From assembly GCF_042686195.1 (NCBI RefSeq), contig NZ_JBHUOQ010000001.1, positions 248,001 to 312,000 on the forward strand: a stretch of 64,000 nucleotides of DNA, in the 5' to 3' direction. Every line of letters begins with the position of its first letter. The first letter of the stretch is position 1. Below are positions 49,342 to 58,288 of this stretch, one piece after another. The notes under the pieces are model-generated. The model was not told the DNA's origin. It was given only the letters and a program-made list of their open reading frames with translations, and did no database searches. Origin of the DNA: Corticicoccus populi. GTDB taxonomy: Bacteria > Bacillota > Bacilli > Staphylococcales > Salinicoccaceae. The translations under genes and the position numbers were made by a program.

Positions 49342-50415
49342 ATGGATAAGCAGCTTGAATTGATGAAAACATTAACAGATACACACGGCATTTCAGGTTT
49401 TGAATACAATGTAAAAAAAGTGATGAAAGAATACTTAACACCTGTCAGTGATGAAATTGTGCAGGATAATCTCGGCAGTGTATATGGGAAACGTAAGGCA
49501 AAGACGGGAGACAAGACGATTTTAATCGGCGGTCACCTGGATGAAATCGGCTTTATGATTACAGATATTGATGACAACGGCTTTTTAAAGTTTACGACAG
49601 TCGGCGGCTGGTGGAGTCAGGTTATGCTGTCACAGCGCATGAATGTCATTACAGATAACGGCATCTTAACCGGTGTTATCGGTTCAAAACCGCCGCATAT
49701 TTTAAAGCCGGATGAAAGAAATAAGGCAGTGGATATTAAAGATATGTTTATCGATATCGGTGTTTCTTCAAAAGAGGAAGCGGAAGAAGCGGGTGTAAAA
49801 CTCGGAGATCAGGTCACACCGCATTCTGAATTTACAGAGATGGCGAATAAAAACTATCTGCTGGCAAAAGCATGGGACAACCGTATGGGCTGCGGTGTCG
49901 CAGTGGAAGTGCTTCAAAACCTTAAAGGTGAAGATGTGAATATTAATGTTGTCAGCGGCGCAACTGTACAGGAAGAAGTCGGTCTCCGCGGAGCGAAGAC
50001 ATCTGCATATACAGTGCATCCGGATCTTGCGATTTCTGTTGATGTCGGTATTGCCTGGGATACACCGGGAATGTCCGCGAATGACGGTAAAGGAAAACTC
50101 GGAGACGGCCCGCTTCTCGTGTTAATGGATGCTTCAAACATCGGTCATGTCGGCTTCCGTCGTCATATCCAAAAGGTCGCAGACGAAAAAGGAATTCCGG
50201 TACAGCTTCAGACAATCACAGGCGGCGGTACGGATTCCGGCGGCTTCCACGGTGCACATCAGGGGGTTCCTTCAGTGAATATCGGCGTGCCGCTCAGATA
50301 CATGCATTCCAATGTTTCTATTCTGCATAAGGACGACTACAACAATGCAGTGAAACTGATTACTGAAGTCGTAAAATCTCTCGATAATCACAAGGTGGAC
50401 GAAATCATTTGGTAA
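49342..50415 (+). CDS. M42-family aminopeptidase (YsdC/FrvX-like)
   Basis: 357 residues. GGHLDEIGFMI, AWDNRMGCGVAVE, VQEEVGLRGAK, VDVGIAWDTPG and TGGGTDSGGFHGAHQGVP contain the two-metal ligands and catalytic Glu of M42 glutamyl/deblocking aminopeptidases, which form tetrahedral cytosolic particles. AAAGGAG precedes the ATG. It overlaps the TrmH-type gene by 7 bases. In B. subtilis ysdC also lies between rplT and pheS, so this gene marks the return of the core block. Confidence 0.92.
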   Translation: MDKQLELMKTLTDTHGISGFEYNVKKVMKEYLTPVSDEIVQDNLGSVYGKRKAKTGDKTILIGGHLDEIGFMITDIDDNGFLKFTTVGGWWSQVMLSQRMNVITDNGILTGVIGSKPPHILKPDERNKAVDIKDMFIDIGVSSKEEAEEAGVKLGDQVTPHSEFTEMANKNYLLAKAWDNRMGCGVAVEVLQNLKGEDVNINVVSGATVQEEVGLRGAKTSAYTVHPDLAISVDVGIAWDTPGMSANDGKGKLGDGPLLVLMDASNIGHVGFRRHIQKVADEKGIPVQLQTITGGGTDSGGFHGAHQGVPSVNIGVPLRYMHSNVSILHKDDYNNAVKLITEVVKSLDNHKVDEIIW

Positions 50416-51149
50416 ATAAAGAAATCATCTCTTCAAAAGACAACAGGAAAGTAAAAGAACTGCGGAAGCTGCACCAGCGGAAATACCGTAAGAAGACGGG
50501 ACAGTTTTTAATTGAAGGCGAACATTTAATCGAGGAAGCGGTGCGGTTTAAGCAGGAGATTCACCTCATTGTATTAACTGAATCGGCAGTACCGTCGTTC
50601 GATGTTGAAACGTTCGAATGCATGTATGTCTCAGACAGTGTGATGAAAGTGTTGTCGAGTCTTGAAACACCGCCCGGAATGCTTGCAGTGGTGAGTTACA
50701 TTCCTGCGAATGATAACGGGAACCGTGTGCTTGCGCTTGACGGCATACAGGATCCCGGCAACCTCGGCACTCTCATCCGGACTGCGGATGCGTTTGGTTT
50801 CAGCCGATTGATTTTGTCGGAAGACACAACAGATCCGTTCAGTGATAAAGTGCTCCGGAGTGCACAGGGCAGTACATTTCATTTGAATATCCAGTCCGGC
50901 AGTATCGTTGATGCGGTCAATGCATTTGACGGTCTGACCATCGGCACCAGTCTCGAAGGCTCGGTCTTTTTGGAAGAAAGTACACCGGAGTCACATGTGA
51001 TGGTTGTGTTAGGCAACGAGGGGCAGGGTGTATCCAGTGCAGTTTTAAATGCGGTGGATCAAAAAGTGAAGATACAAATGACCGGTTTCAGTGAAAGTTT
51101 GAACGTTGCGGTCGCAGGAAGTATTATCATGCATCATTTCAAAGCTTGA
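50409..51149 (+). CDS. TrmH/SpoU-family RNA 2'-O-methyltransferase (YsgA-like)
   Basis: 246 residues. N-terminal substrate-binding part (KVKELRKLHQRKYRKKTGQFLIEG), then the SPOUT knot with LDGIQDPGNLGTLIRTADAFG (motif 1), LGNEGQGVS (motif 2) and FSESLNVAVAGSIIMH (motif 3). Methylates a ribose in rRNA or tRNA using SAM. The start is TTG 50409 with AAGGTGG upstream, giving a 7-base overlap with the peptidase gene. Its place before pheS matches ysgA of Bacillus. Confidence 0.92.
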   Translation: MVNKEIISSKDNRKVKELRKLHQRKYRKKTGQFLIEGEHLIEEAVRFKQEIHLIVLTESAVPSFDVETFECMYVSDSVMKVLSSLETPPGMLAVVSYIPANDNGNRVLALDGIQDPGNLGTLIRTADAFGFSRLILSEDTTDPFSDKVLRSAQGSTFHLNIQSGSIVDAVNAFDGLTIGTSLEGSVFLEESTPESHVMVVLGNEGQGVSSAVLNAVDQKVKIQMTGFSESLNVAVAGSIIMHHFKA

Positions 51150-51184
51150 TTTTTATAAAACTTCCATTATAATATTTGTATAGT

Positions 51185-51403
51185 ATAAATATATGCTTCA
51201 AATGAAGCCGGACATAAATGATTCCCAAAGTCATTTCAGGGAGCACGGTACACCGACTGTAATATCGTGCATTGACAGGGATCAGGTTCACCTGGTTGAT
51301 GAAGTAGGGTAAATCCCTTATCTTTTTAAGTGTCTGCATTATGCAGGAAAACAGGTGGTACCGCGGAGAACTCCGTCCTTATTTTATAAGGGCGGCGTTT
51401 TTT
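51185..51403 (+). ncRNA. T-box leader riboswitch (phenylalanyl-tRNA)
   Basis: The 280 bases before pheS contain the T-box core AGGTGGTACCGCGG (51353-51366) and a terminator CCGTCCTTAT (51373-51382)/ATAAGGGCGG (51386-51395) followed by seven T. The upstream arm has the paired stem I elements. A TTC triplet (51287-51289) is a possible Phe specifier, but it also sits in a CAGG/CCTG hairpin loop, so I treat it as tentative. Uncharged tRNA-Phe should allow read-through into pheST. Confidence 0.92.
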
Positions 51404-51431
51404 TATTTGTTGATAAAAAAGGAGTGGCAGA

Positions 51432-52487
51432 ATGGATACAAGTCAAATGACCGAGATTAAAACTGCATTTGATACTGAAATCACTTCAGTGGATAATGAG
51501 AAATCACTACAGGATTTAAAAGTGTCTTATTTAGGTAAAAAGGGCAGAGTGACCGGTCTCATGAAAGAAATGAGAAACCTGTCTAAAGAAGAACGTCCGG
51601 AGTACGGACAGAAAGTCAATGAGCTCCGGACGCACATTGACGGCGTGATTAATGAAAAAAGCCGGGTGCTGGAAGATGCGGCACTCAATGAAAAACTGAA
51701 AACAGAAAAAATCGATGTGACACTTCCGGGCCGTACATTCAATATCGGCAGTGCACACCCGCTCGGTCGCATTGTTGAGGACATTGAAGACTTCTTCGTT
51801 GGTCTCGGATACGAAATTAAAGAAGGTTATGAAGTCGAAACAGACTATTATAACTTTGAAGCATTAAATCTGCCGAAATCCCACCCGGCACGTGACATGC
51901 AGGACAGTTTCTATATTTCAGAAGAAATGCTCCTCCGTACACATACTTCGCCTGTACAGGCGAGAGTACTCGGTGAACAGGACGGCAAAGGACCTGTGAA
52001 AATTATCTGTCCGGGTAAAGTGTACCGACGTGACAGTGATGATGCGACACACAGTCATCAGTTTACGCAGATTGAAGGGCTTGTGGTCGATAAAAACATC
52101 CGCATGAGTGATTTAAAAGGAACACTTGAGTTATTCGCGAAGGAAATTTTCGGGGATGAGCGGGAAATCCGTCTCCGTCCGAGTTATTTCCCGTTCACTG
52201 AGCCGAGTGTTGAAGTGGATATTTCCTGCTTTAAATGTAAAGGTGCCGGCTGTAATGTATGTAAGCAGTCCGGATGGATTGAAATATTAGGTTCCGGTAT
52301 GGTGCATCCGAATGTGCTGGAAATGGCCGGTTTTGATCCGGAAGAATACTCCGGGTTCGCATTCGGTATGGGTCCTGACAGAATCGCAATGCTGAAATAC
52401 GGTATTGAAGATATCCGTCATTTCTATACGAATAATTTAAGTTTTATCAATCAGTTCAAGTCAACTGAAGACAGAGGTGACATTTAA
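51432..52487 (+). CDS. pheS: Phenylalanyl-tRNA synthetase alpha subunit
   Basis: 351 residues. N-terminal coiled coil (about 1-90), then the class II core: SHPARDMQDSFYI (motif region 1), YRRDSDDATHSHQFTQIEGL (motif 2) and GFAFGMGPDRIAMLKYGI (motif 3). SGMVHPNVLEMAG belongs to the Phe pocket. Forms the alpha2-beta2 enzyme with PheT. AAAGGAG precedes the ATG; T-box-controlled. Confidence 0.97.
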   Translation: MDTSQMTEIKTAFDTEITSVDNEKSLQDLKVSYLGKKGRVTGLMKEMRNLSKEERPEYGQKVNELRTHIDGVINEKSRVLEDAALNEKLKTEKIDVTLPGRTFNIGSAHPLGRIVEDIEDFFVGLGYEIKEGYEVETDYYNFEALNLPKSHPARDMQDSFYISEEMLLRTHTSPVQARVLGEQDGKGPVKIICPGKVYRRDSDDATHSHQFTQIEGLVVDKNIRMSDLKGTLELFAKEIFGDEREIRLRPSYFPFTEPSVEVDISCFKCKGAGCNVCKQSGWIEILGSGMVHPNVLEMAGFDPEEYSGFAFGMGPDRIAMLKYGIEDIRHFYTNNLSFINQFKSTEDRGDI

Positions 52488-52488
52488 T

Positions 52489-54891
52489 ATGAAAGTATCA
52501 AAAGAATGGCTGCAGGAATATATTGATGTCAATCAGCCGATTGACGTCCTGTCTGAAAAAATTACGCGCGGCGGTATCGAAGTGGATGATGTCATCGATT
52601 ATACAGACGGCATTAAAAAACTGACTGTCGGCTATGTGAAATCTGTTAAACAGCATCCGAATGCAGATAAATTGAATTTATGTGAAGTGGATACAGGCGA
52701 GGCAGTTAAACAGATTGTCTGCGGTGCACCGAATGTGCAGGCGGATACGTATGTTGCTGTATGTGAAGTCGGCGGACGTCTGCCGGGCGGTGTCAAAATT
52801 AAACGGGCGAAACTGCGCGGTGAAGTTTCAGAGGGCATGATCTGCTCGCTTGAAGAACTGGGCGTTCATTCCGATTATGTACCTAAAGAGTACCAGGACG
52901 GTATTTTCATCTTCCAGGAGCCTCAGGAAATCGGTGCGCCGGCACTGCCGCTTGTGTACCTGGATGACCAGGTGATGGAATTTGATTTGACGCCGAACAG
53001 AAAAGACGCACTGTCCATGATTGGTGCAGCATATGAAACACGTGCACTTTTCGGCGGGGAAGTGACACGTCCGGAGCAGGATTTCACTGAGTCCGATGAC
53101 ACTGTTGATGTATCCATCAAGAATGAAGACACTGATGCGGCACCGTACTATGCACTCCGCACAGTGAAAAATGTGACTATTGCACCATCACCGACATGGA
53201 TGCAGATCCGCCTGATTAAAGCGGGTATCCGTCCGATTAACAATGTTGTAGATATTTCAAACTATGTACTGCTTGAATACGGTCAGCCGCTTCATATGTT
53301 TGATTACGACGAAATCGGTTCTAAAGAAATTGTGACACGTTTTGCGAAAGACGGCGAAACAATGATTACACTTGATGAGAAAGAGCGCCGTCTTCTGCCG
53401 ACAGATATTGTTGTAACGAACGGCAGAGAACCCGTTGCACTCGCAGGTGTGATGGGCGGCAACTTCTCTGAAGTGACTGAAAAAACGACCAATGTGTTAA
53501 TCGAGTCAGCAGTGTTTAATCCGGTATCTGTCCGTAAAACAAGCAACCGCTTGAATCTGCGCAGTGAAGCAAGCAACCGTTTTGAAAAAGGTGTTTCACA
53601 TGAGTTTGTAATGCCGGCACTGGAACGTGCGGCGTATTTACTTGAACAGTATGCAGGCGGTACTGTCACAAAAGGACACAATGCGGACGGTGCGCTTGAT
53701 ACGTCAGACAGCTTAATCGAAACATCCACATCACTCATCAACAGCCGACTCGGTATGGATTTATCCACTGCGGATATTGAAGAGACACTGTTGAAGCTTG
53801 GTCTTAAAACGAAAGTCGACGGTGATGCATTAAACATTCTGGTGCCGTCAAGACGGGATGACCTGACGATTCCTGAGGATATTAATGAAGAAGTCGCGCG
53901 GATATACGGTTATGACGCACTGCCGTCATCACTGCCGGAACTGACTGAAATCACTCCGGGCAAACTGACAGATGTCCAGAAGAAGACACGTATTGTCAGA
54001 AGACAGCTTGAAGCACTCGGTTTGTCCCAGGCAATCAACTATGCTTTGACAACAAAAGAAAAGGCACTGCAGTTCACAGAGCGTAAAGATGCACTGCCGC
54101 TGTTGATGCCGATGAGTGAAGATCATGCGGTGTTAAGAAACAGTCTTGTTCCGCACCTCGTGGACAATGCAGTTTATAATACTGCACGTCAGAGAAAAGA
54201 CATTGCACTGTTTGAAACAGGGCGTATCTTTATTTCAAAAGGAACTGAAACACAGCCGGAGGAAATCGAAATGCTCGGCGGAGTCTTAACAGGTGAGTTG
54301 AACCGTACAGACTGGCTGCAGGAAAAAGTGCCGGCGGACTTTTATGCGGCAAAAGGTGTTCTTGACAGTGTATTTGAAAAGCTCGGTCTGACTGATCGTG
54401 TCCGTTATGAATCATTTGAAGACTACCCGGAACTGCACCCGGGCCGTACAGCAAAAATACTGCTTGACGGTGAATTTATCGGTTTTGCAGGAGAACTTCA
54501 TCCGAGATACGCAAAAGAGAATGACCTCGGCGGCACTGCAGTGTTCGAAGTCAATCTGGATGCGCTCCTTCAGGTGCAGCAGGGCAGTATTGAATATGAA
54601 CAGCTTTCAAGATATCCGTCAGTCACAAGAGATATCGCACTTGTTGCAGACAGCAGTGTTTCTGCCGGAACACTCGTTCAAATTGTGAAAGATGCGGCAC
54701 CAAAGTATTTGACGGATGTATTCCCGTTTGATGTCTATGAAGGGGAGCACATTGAAGCAGGCAGAAAATCAGTGGCACTCAGACTGACATATTTAAATAA
54801 AGAAGCAACACTGACTGATGAAGCTGTTGAAGCTGTTCATCAGCCTGTACTTGAGGCATTGAAAGATAAAGGCTTTGCTTTAAGAGGATAA
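52489..54891 (+). CDS. pheT: Phenylalanyl-tRNA synthetase beta subunit
   Basis: 800 residues. Domains in order: EMAP-like tRNA-binding fold (about 40-150, VKQHPNADKLNLCEVD), B3/B4 editing module (200-380), B5 (400-475), class II-like core, and C-terminal FDX-ACB anticodon-binding domain (SRYPSVTRDIALV). Edits mischarged Tyr and binds the tRNA. ATG 52489 is one base after the pheS stop, with AGAGGTGAC inside pheS as its ribosome binding site. Confidence 0.97.
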   Translation: MKVSKEWLQEYIDVNQPIDVLSEKITRGGIEVDDVIDYTDGIKKLTVGYVKSVKQHPNADKLNLCEVDTGEAVKQIVCGAPNVQADTYVAVCEVGGRLPGGVKIKRAKLRGEVSEGMICSLEELGVHSDYVPKEYQDGIFIFQEPQEIGAPALPLVYLDDQVMEFDLTPNRKDALSMIGAAYETRALFGGEVTRPEQDFTESDDTVDVSIKNEDTDAAPYYALRTVKNVTIAPSPTWMQIRLIKAGIRPINNVVDISNYVLLEYGQPLHMFDYDEIGSKEIVTRFAKDGETMITLDEKERRLLPTDIVVTNGREPVALAGVMGGNFSEVTEKTTNVLIESAVFNPVSVRKTSNRLNLRSEASNRFEKGVSHEFVMPALERAAYLLEQYAGGTVTKGHNADGALDTSDSLIETSTSLINSRLGMDLSTADIEETLLKLGLKTKVDGDALNILVPSRRDDLTIPEDINEEVARIYGYDALPSSLPELTEITPGKLTDVQKKTRIVRRQLEALGLSQAINYALTTKEKALQFTERKDALPLLMPMSEDHAVLRNSLVPHLVDNAVYNTARQRKDIALFETGRIFISKGTETQPEEIEMLGGVLTGELNRTDWLQEKVPADFYAAKGVLDSVFEKLGLTDRVRYESFEDYPELHPGRTAKILLDGEFIGFAGELHPRYAKENDLGGTAVFEVNLDALLQVQQGSIEYEQLSRYPSVTRDIALVADSSVSAGTLVQIVKDAAPKYLTDVFPFDVYEGEHIEAGRKSVALRLTYLNKEATLTDEAVEAVHQPVLEALKDKGFALRG

Positions 54892-54895
54892 TTTT

Positions 54896-54938
54896 AAACC
54901 CGGTTCAATGCTCTAGGGAATTGAACCGGGTTTTCATT
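54896..54938 (+). terminator. Terminator after pheT
   Basis: 14-bp stem AAACCCGGTTCAAT (54896-54909)/ATTGAACCGGGTTT (54920-54933), T-rich tail. Could also serve the convergent rnhC. Confidence 0.9.
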
Positions 54939-54968
54939 TTTATAGTGTATGAAAAAGCCATCAGTAAT

Positions 54969-55640
54969 TTATTTAAGCATATCCAGTACTTTCTGACGGG
55001 TTTTAAAATGTTTTTTAGTCAATTGATCCACGTACTGTATGCCGTGTTTTTTGGCGAGTGATGCAGCAAAGGTATCGACTTTCTTACTTGCACCTCTCGG
55101 GACCTCCTGACGGAGTGTTGTGTTCAAGTTTTCCATCTGTTCAAGATACTTGGCACGTGCAATAATACTCGCTGCTGCGACTGCCAGGGATTTTGATTCT
55201 GCTTTTGTTTCCTGATGGAGTTTATCATTCAAAAATGCACTTGGCACATATTTTTTATATGCGTTTAATGTGGTGAACTGGTCGATTAACACCGCTTCAA
55301 CATTTTCTTTTGCGGCATCATCCAGTTTTTCATAAACATTTTTAATACAGTGGTCGTGAAGGACGGCTTTCAGTTTGACGATATTCCAGCCTTCATCCAT
55401 TTTTTTATTGTAAGAGGGGTTATCCAGTACAACGAGGGAATAAGGGATAGTATGGATTAAGTCCCCGGCAATTTTTTTGACGGTGCTGTTGGCCAGGTTT
55501 TTGGAGTCTTTCACACCGAGTTCTTTTAACAGTTCAATTTTGTCGCTTTCGACATAAGCAGCACATACAGTCATGGGGCCGAAATAATCCCCGACACCTG
55601 CTTCATCACTGCCGATAGTATTGTAGGAATCGTAGTTCAT
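54969..55640 (-). CDS. rnhC: Ribonuclease HIII lacking the N-terminal domain
   Basis: 223 residues. GSDEAGVGDYFGPMTV, with the first catalytic Asp-Glu, is the RNase HIII form of the type 2 RNase H fold; KSLAVAAASIIARAKYL and LIDQFT follow. It cleaves RNA in RNA-DNA hybrids. Family members are about 310 residues with a TBP-like substrate-binding domain ahead of the catalytic one; here the catalytic core starts at residue 8. The frame stays open to 55859 but that part is antisense to zapA and unlike the family. ATG 55640 has AAAGGA upstream. Confidence 0.85.
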   Translation of the reverse strand: MNYDSYNTIGSDEAGVGDYFGPMTVCAAYVESDKIELLKELGVKDSKNLANSTVKKIAGDLIHTIPYSLVVLDNPSYNKKMDEGWNIVKLKAVLHDHCIKNVYEKLDDAAKENVEAVLIDQFTTLNAYKKYVPSAFLNDKLHQETKAESKSLAVAAASIIARAKYLEQMENLNTTLRQEVPRGASKKVDTFAASLAKKHGIQYVDQLTKKHFKTRQKVLDMLK

Positions 55641-55760
55641 CAGTCTCTGTCCTTTACGTTTTTTAGTTACTATACTTGTGAAATCACTTGGCAATAAGTA
55701 TAATGAGTTAATGATAACATAAGAATGCTCGGATGTTTGAATAAGGGAGTGACGCTCAAT

Positions 55761-56018
55761 ATGACGGAATATAAAAACCGTATTGTTGTGAAGATTAATG
55801 ACCAGAAATATACCATTATCGGTCAGGATGATCCGGCACACATCAGATATGTGGCACACCTGGTTGATGAGAAGATTAAGGAAATCGGGGAATTAAGCCC
55901 GGGCCTTGATACAACCAGAAAATCAGTCCTCACAGCTGTCAACGTTATGGATGAATATGTGAAATTAACACAAGAACATGATGACCTCTTAGAGGAAATC
56001 GAGAAGCAGGGTAAATAG
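55761..56018 (+). CDS. zapA: Cell division protein ZapA
   Basis: 85 residues. Starts MTEYKNRIVVKINDQKYTI, then a helical coiled-coil end (VNVMDEYVKLTQEHDDLLEEI), the ZapA plan. It bundles FtsZ at the division ring. ATG 55761 follows AAGGGAGTG by ten bases. Divergent from rnhC, and first of zapA-cvpA-polX-mutS2. Confidence 0.92.
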   Translation: MTEYKNRIVVKINDQKYTIIGQDDPAHIRYVAHLVDEKIKEIGELSPGLDTTRKSVLTAVNVMDEYVKLTQEHDDLLEEIEKQGK

Positions 56019-56020
56019 TT

Positions 56021-56554
56021 ATGGGAATATTATTATTAGTATTATTAATTATTGGTTTAGTAGCCGGATACAGAAGAGGGCTTGTACTTCAGTCGCTTCA
56101 CTTAATCGGAACAATTTCAGCAGTCATTATTGCTGCATTAAATTATGAAACACTGTCTGCAAGGCTTGATTTGATCATGCCTTATCCTTCAACGGCTGAA
56201 AGTTTAGCGAATCCAATCTTCCCGGATATCGCAAGTGCAGAGTATGCATATTACGATATGTCGGCATTTTTCATGATTTTCATAGTGAGTAAAATTGTGA
56301 TTCAGCTGATTGTCAGTGCATTTGATTATTTTCAGCAGGTCAGTGTGTTTGGTATTGTCGGAGATATTTTAGGTCTCGTTTTAGGAATTATTGAAATGAT
56401 TTATGTATTGATTGTTGTTTTATATATGCTTGCGTTAATTCCGGCGGACATTACACAGAATTTCGTTATTGATTCATCGATTGCGGACTTTATAATGGAT
56501 CACACATTTATCTTATCTGATAAATTTATAGAATGGTTACAGATTGAGTCATAG
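56021..56554 (+). CDS. cvpA: CvpA-family membrane protein
   Basis: 177 residues with four hydrophobic segments. The N-terminal LIIGLVAGYRRGLVLQ matches the family's G-x-x-x-G-F/Y-x-x-G motif. In Bacillus the equivalent is YshB; the role (named for colicin V production) is unclear. Two bases after zapA with a weak ribosome binding site, so translationally coupled. Confidence 0.88.
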   Translation: MGILLLVLLIIGLVAGYRRGLVLQSLHLIGTISAVIIAALNYETLSARLDLIMPYPSTAESLANPIFPDIASAEYAYYDMSAFFMIFIVSKIVIQLIVSAFDYFQQVSVFGIVGDILGLVLGIIEMIYVLIVVLYMLALIPADITQNFVIDSSIADFIMDHTFILSDKFIEWLQIES

Positions 56555-56572
56555 TGATATGACTCTTTTTTT
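56546..56572 (+). terminator. Hairpin with T-run across the cvpA stop codon
   Basis: GAGTCATA (56546-56553)/TATGACTC (56558-56565), loop GTGA, seven T. It includes the cvpA stop and ends at the polX ribosome binding site; an internal terminator that may reduce polX-mutS2 expression. Confidence 0.7.
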
Positions 56573-56582
56573 GGAGGAAAAT

Positions 56583-58277
56583 ATGACTAAAAAAGATTTA
56601 ATACAATTACTAGAAACAATCGGAACATATATGGAGCTGTCACTTCAAAACCCGTTTAAAATATCCGCCTACAGGAAGGCGGCACAGGCACTGGAAGCAG
56701 ACAGCCGGACACTTGATGAGATTGATTCTTTTACAGAAATAAAGGGCATCGGGAAAGGTGTTAATGATGTGATTGTCGAGTATGTCAACACCGGTGAATC
56801 GGAGGTGCTGAAATCCTTGAAGGAGACAGTACCTGCCGGTTTAATCAGAATGCTTAAAATTCCGACACTCGGACCGAAAAAAATTGCGAAGATTTATAAA
56901 GAACTCGATATTACAACTATCGAAGGTTTAAAAGAAGCGTGTCTGAATAATGAAGTCAGTGCACTCGCTGGTTTCGGCAAAAAGACAGAAGAAAACATCA
57001 TCGGTGCGATAGATGATATACTGTCCCGTCCGGAGCGTTATCCGATTGAGGCGGTTCTGTCTTTTCGGAATTTGATCGAACGTTATTTAGACGAATCAAA
57101 AACCGTGGAGAAATATAACGTTGCCGGCAGTGCAAGACGGATGAAGGAGACGAGCCGGGATATTGATTATATACTGACTGTCAGTGATGTCGGACAGTTT
57201 ACGTCGGATTTTACGGATCAGGCATTTATAAAAGATGTTGTTGCCCGCGGTGAAAAGAAACTGTCTGTCATTGTGGTACATGATTTAGATGAGATTAATG
57301 TTGACTTCCGCTTTGTAAAACCGTCGGAATATGCATCAACACTGCATCACTTTACAGGTTCCAAAGAACATAATGTAAAGATGCGCCAGATTGCCAAGTC
57401 CCGCGGTGAAAAAATCAGTGAGTACGGTGTGGAACAGGACGGAAAAATGCTTACATTTGATACGGAGAGAGATTTCTACCGTCATTTTGAGCTGGACTTT
57501 ATTCCGCCGGCAATGCGTGAAACCGGTGAGGAGACATCAGTCGATGTCAGTGAAATAGTCACGCTTGATGATATTAAAGGTGATATTCACATGCACACAG
57601 TGTACAGCGACGGTGCATTTTCCATCCGAGATATGGTGGAGGCGTGTATAAAAAAGAATTATGAATATATTGTAATTACGGATCACTCAAAAGGTCTGCC
57701 GGTCGCAAACGGTCTTGATGAAGCGAGGCTTCAAAAACAGATTGAAGAGATCAGAAAACTTGATGCCGAGTATCAGGAGATTGATATTTACGCCGGTACA
57801 GAAATGGATATATTAAAAGACGGGACGCTTGATTTCAGTGATGAGACGCTTCAGTCTCTCGATTATGTCATTGCTGCGATTCACTCAAGTTTTTCACAGA
57901 CTGAGGCGGAGATTATGCACCGTCTGAAGACGGCATGTGAGAATCCGTATGTCAGACATATCGCACATCCGACCGGCAGGTTAATCGGTGGACGTGACGG
58001 TTATAATGTAAATATGGAAGCATTGATTGAAATGGCGAAATCGACAAATACAGTGCTTGAAGTCAATGCAAATCCGAGAAGGCTTGATTTAAGTGCTGAA
58101 GTCATCCGTCATAAAGATTTGATGCTGACAGTTAATACGGATGCCCATCATATTGATCATCTGGAGTTTATGAAGTATGGTACAGCGGTGCTTCAAAAAG
58201 GATTAATCAGGAAGGATCAAGTCATCAATACGATGGACAGAGACGCGTTTAAAGCGTTTGTTAATTCTAAAAAATAG
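56583..58277 (+). CDS. polX: DNA polymerase X family / PHP phosphoesterase
   Basis: 564 residues. HhH region (FTEIKGIGKGVNDVIVEY; LAGFGKKTEENI), polymerase palm with GSARRMKETSRDIDYIL (catalytic Asp pair) and INVDFRFV (third Asp), and a C-terminal PHP domain starting GDIHMHTVYSDG with TDHSKG, GTEMDIL and NTDAHH metal ligands. It fills gaps in base excision repair and trims 3' ends. ATG 56583 is preceded by GGAGGAAA; the longer frame begins inside cvpA. Confidence 0.94.
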   Translation: MTKKDLIQLLETIGTYMELSLQNPFKISAYRKAAQALEADSRTLDEIDSFTEIKGIGKGVNDVIVEYVNTGESEVLKSLKETVPAGLIRMLKIPTLGPKKIAKIYKELDITTIEGLKEACLNNEVSALAGFGKKTEENIIGAIDDILSRPERYPIEAVLSFRNLIERYLDESKTVEKYNVAGSARRMKETSRDIDYILTVSDVGQFTSDFTDQAFIKDVVARGEKKLSVIVVHDLDEINVDFRFVKPSEYASTLHHFTGSKEHNVKMRQIAKSRGEKISEYGVEQDGKMLTFDTERDFYRHFELDFIPPAMRETGEETSVDVSEIVTLDDIKGDIHMHTVYSDGAFSIRDMVEACIKKNYEYIVITDHSKGLPVANGLDEARLQKQIEEIRKLDAEYQEIDIYAGTEMDILKDGTLDFSDETLQSLDYVIAAIHSSFSQTEAEIMHRLKTACENPYVRHIAHPTGRLIGGRDGYNVNMEALIEMAKSTNTVLEVNANPRRLDLSAEVIRHKDLMLTVNTDAHHIDHLEFMKYGTAVLQKGLIRKDQVINTMDRDAFKAFVNSKK

Positions 58278-58288
58278 AGGGATTTATC

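Noticed and set aside
51287..51289. TTC as the definite Phe specifier codon of the pheS T-box
   Set aside because: It also sits in the loop of a CAGG/CCTG hairpin, so the stem I register is uncertain; left as tentative.
53304..53837. 177-codon frame antisense to pheT
   Set aside because: Lies wholly inside a conserved pheT segment on the opposite strand; low-complexity Ser/Val composition typical of a codon-bias shadow.
55641..55859. N-terminal extension of rnhC by 73 codons
   Set aside because: It is antisense to zapA, shows no similarity to the RNase HIII N-domain, and no ribosome binding site supports it.
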